A stretch of 15,373 nt of DNA from Actinomycetes bacterium (GTDB lineage: Bacteria > Actinomycetota > Acidimicrobiia > Acidimicrobiales > Palsa-688). Shown here piece by piece: positions 13,418-15,373 of this stretch. Each line of letters starts with the position of its first letter. Position 1 is the first letter of the stretch. Location: positions 1-15,373 of the forward strand of contig JAKBBS010000070.1 in assembly GCA_021808425.1 (NCBI GenBank), in the 5' to 3' direction. The notes under the pieces are model-generated. The model ran no database searches. It saw nothing but the letters and a program-made list of their open reading frames with translations, and was not told the origin of the DNA. Position numbers and translations under genes: made by a program.

Positions 13418-14692
13418 ATTCCTCTCGGCGCCCATAGCAAGGGAAGAAAGGGGCGCTCCACTGCGCTCGTCGTTGGCGTAGTCGTTGGCGTCTTTGCCCT
13501 GCTCCTCCTCGTCGCCGCCGGAGTGATCGTGGCGATCGCTGCAAACGCCGCGATCGCTCCCCCAGTCGCGCTCGCCGTCGCTAAGCCTCCCGCCTCAGTG
13601 CCGGGCAAGCCGGCTCCGGTCGCACTGCCGAGCCAGGGCGAATCGGAGATCATGACCGCATCAGGGCAGGTGCTCGCCGGGCACGCCGAGAACACGGCGG
13701 TACCGCTTGCCAGCGTCACGAAGGTGATGACGGCGTTGGTCGTCCTCGATGACCACCCGCTCAGCCTTGGTGAACCCGGGCCGACTATCACTGTGAGCGC
13801 CGCGCAAGCAGCGACGCTTCCTCTGCGCATAGCCGAGGACCAATCTCTGGTGACCGTGAGCGCAGGAGAGCAGATCTCGGAGCTGACCGCACTCCAAGCG
13901 CTGCTGATACCTTCCGCCGACAACATGGCGGACATCCTCGCCAGTTTCGACGCCGGTTCCCTGAACGCCTTCGTAGCGAAGATGAACTCCACTGCGAAGG
14001 CTCTCGGAATGACGCACACCTCCTACGTCGATGCCAGCGGCTACGAAGCTGGCTCCGAGTCGACCGCATCTGACCAGCTGCTGCTTGCCCGCAAGGCGAT
14101 GGCGAATCCCGTGTTCGCTCAGATAGTCGACATGGCGAGCGCCAACCTCCCTTTGGCCGGGAACGTAGCCAACTACAACAGCCTCGCCGGTAAGAACGGC
14201 TACATCGGGATCAAGACGGGTTCGACCGGTGCTGCAGGAGGATGCCTGGTTTGGGCGGTGACGAGAAAGGTCGACGGAATCCCAATAACCCTCTTCGGGA
14301 TAGTGCTCGGGCAGCGCAACGGCCCGCTTGTCGCAGCGGCGATCAACGCTGCCCAGGCTCTCACCGACAGCGCGTTCTCAGTTTTCGCGCCGCGCACAGT
14401 TCTCCCCGCCGGCACCCCCATTTACAAGGTTACGTGGGCCGACCAGACAGTCTCATCTGTCACGACCAAAGCCCTGAAGACGATCTACCCGCCGGGGACG
14501 CCTGCTCAGGTCTCGCTGTCGGCGTCGTCACCGCCTCCGTTCTCCCCCGCCGCTGGACCGGCCGGATCGGTTACGCTCAGCGCCCCCACGTCGCTCGCCG
14601 GTGAAGGAACGACGGGCCTCGTCCTCGACGGCCACTTCCGCCAACCAACTTTGCTGTGGCGCGTCGAGCATTTTCTAGGCGTTCGCCGCTGA
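13418..14692 (+). CDS. D-alanyl-D-alanine carboxypeptidase (peptidase S11, PBP5-like), probable AUU start
   Basis: This is a serine D,D-carboxypeptidase that trims the terminal D-alanine from peptidoglycan stem peptides. Motifs are ASVTK (Ser99 nucleophile and Lys102 from the ATT start), SADN in place of the usual SxN motif, and KTGSTGAAGG for the KTG box. LGMTHTSYVDASGYE is the usual S11 segment. The frame opens after the permease TGA at 13403. It encodes a basic KGRKGRS stretch then about 25 hydrophobic residues, a good signal anchor, yet no ATG, GTG or TTG precedes it in frame. ATT 13418 has AAAGGG (13405-13410) seven nt upstream. The first GTG (13523) would remove most of the anchor. The C-terminal 60 residues are Ser/Pro/Ala-rich. 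It is probably cotranscribed with the ABC exporter. Confidence 0.88.
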   Translation: MPLGAHSKGRKGRSTALVVGVVVGVFALLLLVAAGVIVAIAANAAIAPPVALAVAKPPASVPGKPAPVALPSQGESEIMTASGQVLAGHAENTAVPLASVTKVMTALVVLDDHPLSLGEPGPTITVSAAQAATLPLRIAEDQSLVTVSAGEQISELTALQALLIPSADNMADILASFDAGSLNAFVAKMNSTAKALGMTHTSYVDASGYEAGSESTASDQLLLARKAMANPVFAQIVDMASANLPLAGNVANYNSLAGKNGYIGIKTGSTGAAGGCLVWAVTRKVDGIPITLFGIVLGQRNGPLVAAAINAAQALTDSAFSVFAPRTVLPAGTPIYKVTWADQTVSSVTTKALKTIYPPGTPAQVSLSASSPPPFSPAAGPAGSVTLSAPTSLAGEGTTGLVLDGHFRQPTLLWRVEHFLGVRR

Positions 14693-14717
14693 GATCCCCG
14701 GATCCTGCTCGAGCGTC

Positions 14718-14749
14718 GCCGTCCTCGGCCCGCGTGCCGTCCTCGGCCC
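14718..14749. repeat. Short direct repeat, two copies of 14 bp
   Basis: GCCGTCCTCGGCCC occurs at 14718-14731 and again at 14736-14749, an 18-base period, in the 60-bp gap between two convergent genes. A small inverted repeat GATCC-CC-GGATC lies just before, at 14693-14704. No T-run follows, so I do not call a terminator. Confidence 0.5.
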
Positions 14750-14752
14750 CGC

Positions 14753-15220
14753 CTACCGTCTTGGTGGTGTCGGGGAGGGCTCCTTCGCCTCCACGAAAGT
14801 TTTGAGGTCTTTGAGAGCCGTAACCATGATTCGACCTTCTGCTCGTCGCTTGACGAATCCAGGCAGCGGCACTTTGAGGTCTACTACCAGCCGGTACTCG
14901 ATGTCGGTTCCTCCGCCATCTGAAGCTGACAGCTGGTAACGGCCGTCCAGTTGGCCGGTGAGGTCGCCGTCTACCTGAACCCATGAGAGAGCGCTCGGAG
15001 CGCCTTCGTAGTCGTAGCGCAAAGTGTACGAGGTGCTTCGTCCGAACGCCGCGGCACGAAACGTGACCACCGATGCTCGGCCCTGATCATCGGTGCTGTC
15101 TACATGTACGGCCTTTACGTCCGCGGCCCAGTCGCTGTAATGCTCGAAGTCGGTGAGCACCGCGAAGCAGTCCTCCGGGGAGGCTGCTATGACCATCCTC
15201 TCTATGACCTGCTCCTGCAC
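14753..15220 (-). CDS. SRPBCC/START-like (polyketide cyclase/dehydrase family) protein
   Basis: This is a 155-residue protein of the SRPBCC helix-grip fold, a small hydrophobic-ligand pocket. The N-terminal VIERMVIAASPEDCFAVLTDFEHYSDWAADVKAVHV is the classic opening of the polyketide-cyclase-like subgroup. Alternating strands follow, with a C-terminal amphipathic helix (RRAEGRIMVTALKDLKTFVEA). Related actinobacterial proteins of similar length (such as TB16.3 of M. tuberculosis) have no settled function. The start is GTG 15220-15218, supported by a strong GAGGAGG (15235-15229) eight nt upstream. It follows another minus-strand gene by about 75 nt and may be cotranscribed with it. The fold assignment is firm; the ligand is unknown. 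Confidence 0.88.
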   Translation of the reverse strand: MQEQVIERMVIAASPEDCFAVLTDFEHYSDWAADVKAVHVDSTDDQGRASVVTFRAAAFGRSTSYTLRYDYEGAPSALSWVQVDGDLTGQLDGRYQLSASDGGGTDIEYRLVVDLKVPLPGFVKRRAEGRIMVTALKDLKTFVEAKEPSPTPPRR

Positions 15221-15295
15221 TGCCGGAACCTCCTCGGTGCGCTATTTCATGCGCCACCGTAGTACCAGGAAACTGACGTGCAGCGGCAGCTTTGT

Positions 15296-15373
15296 CTACG
15301 ACGACGCCACCGCTGCGTCAAGGCCATCGCGAAGCCGTTCGGCAAGCAGGTCGTAGGAGAACGAACGCATGGC
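15296..15373 (-). CDS. C-terminal fragment of an upstream gene, possibly GT4 glycosyltransferase
   Basis: An open frame enters from the window end and stops at TAG 15298-15296. It encodes 25 residues ending FSYDLLAERLRDGLDAAVASS. The amphipathic FSYDxLAxxLRxxL pattern resembles the last helix of GT4 glycosyltransferases such as mannosyltransferases, but 25 residues are too few to be sure. High third-position G+C and the same strand as the SRPBCC gene support it being coding. Confidence 0.4.
   Translation of the reverse strand, partial: AMRSFSYDLLAERLRDGLDAAVASS

Noticed and set aside
13411..14019. 202-codon minus-strand open frame opposite the carboxypeptidase
   Set aside because: Ala/Thr/Ser-rich shadow of a gene with intact S11 motifs on the plus strand.
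15236..15258. Hairpin GGTGGCGC...GCGCACC on the minus strand before the SRPBCC ribosome site
   Set aside because: Stem has a bulge and there is no T-run; too weak to call a terminator or regulator.
1..15373. Search by eye for tRNA, rRNA, CRISPR, insertion-sequence ends, toxin-antitoxin or defence genes
   Set aside because: No supporting sequence was seen; every long stretch is accounted for by the genes listed.

Overview
The window looks like chromosomal DNA of a high-G+C actinobacterium. The main reasons are a SenX3/RegX3-type two-component pair, a DrrA/DrrB-type ABC exporter, a D,D-carboxypeptidase with an actinobacterial-looking membrane anchor, heavy use of GTG and TTG starts, and very tight gene packing in which stop and start codons overlap (TTGA, GTGA, TGATG). 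I cannot fix the genus. No tRNA, rRNA, insertion sequence, CRISPR array or phage gene is visible.

Region A (1-6785, minus strand) is one closely packed catabolic operon. In transcription order it holds an RraA-family aldolase-like protein, a RidA imine deaminase, a divergent fold-II PLP enzyme of the D-cysteine desulfhydrase/ACC deaminase group, an SDR oxidoreductase, an imidazolonepropionase/prolidase-like amidohydrolase, a second amidohydrolase of the lactonase-like COG3618 group, a GntR/FCD regulator, and an alpha-ketoglutarate-semialdehyde-dehydrogenase-like aldehyde dehydrogenase cut by the window edge. A near-consensus promoter (TTGACA, 18 nt, TATCAT) with an inverted repeat over its -10 box precedes the operon, followed by a leader of about 190 nt. 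The set reads as: hydrolyse an amide or lactone, deaminate the amino compound (RidA clears the imine), oxidise or aldol-cleave the carbon skeleton, then oxidise the aldehyde to an acid. The substrate is not evident and the combination matches no pathway I can name.

Region B (6842-11593, minus strand) is a signalling operon: a SenX3-like histidine kinase, a RegX3-like response regulator, a GAF-like/GGDEF/EAL protein with a broken GGDEF motif (GDDEF) but an intact EAL site, and a crotonase-family protein in which a helical segment normally C-terminal lies ahead of the catalytic core.

Region C (11583-14692, plus strand) is divergent: an ABC-2 exporter ATPase and permease, then a penicillin-binding D,D-carboxypeptidase. 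The carboxypeptidase has no ATG/GTG/TTG ahead of its membrane anchor, but has an ATT codon with a well-placed Shine-Dalgarno.

Region D (14753-15373, minus strand) has an SRPBCC/START-like protein and the last 25 codons of another gene, possibly a GT4 glycosyltransferase. By eye, the catabolic operon and its promoter are more AT-rich than regions B-D, which would fit separate acquisition.
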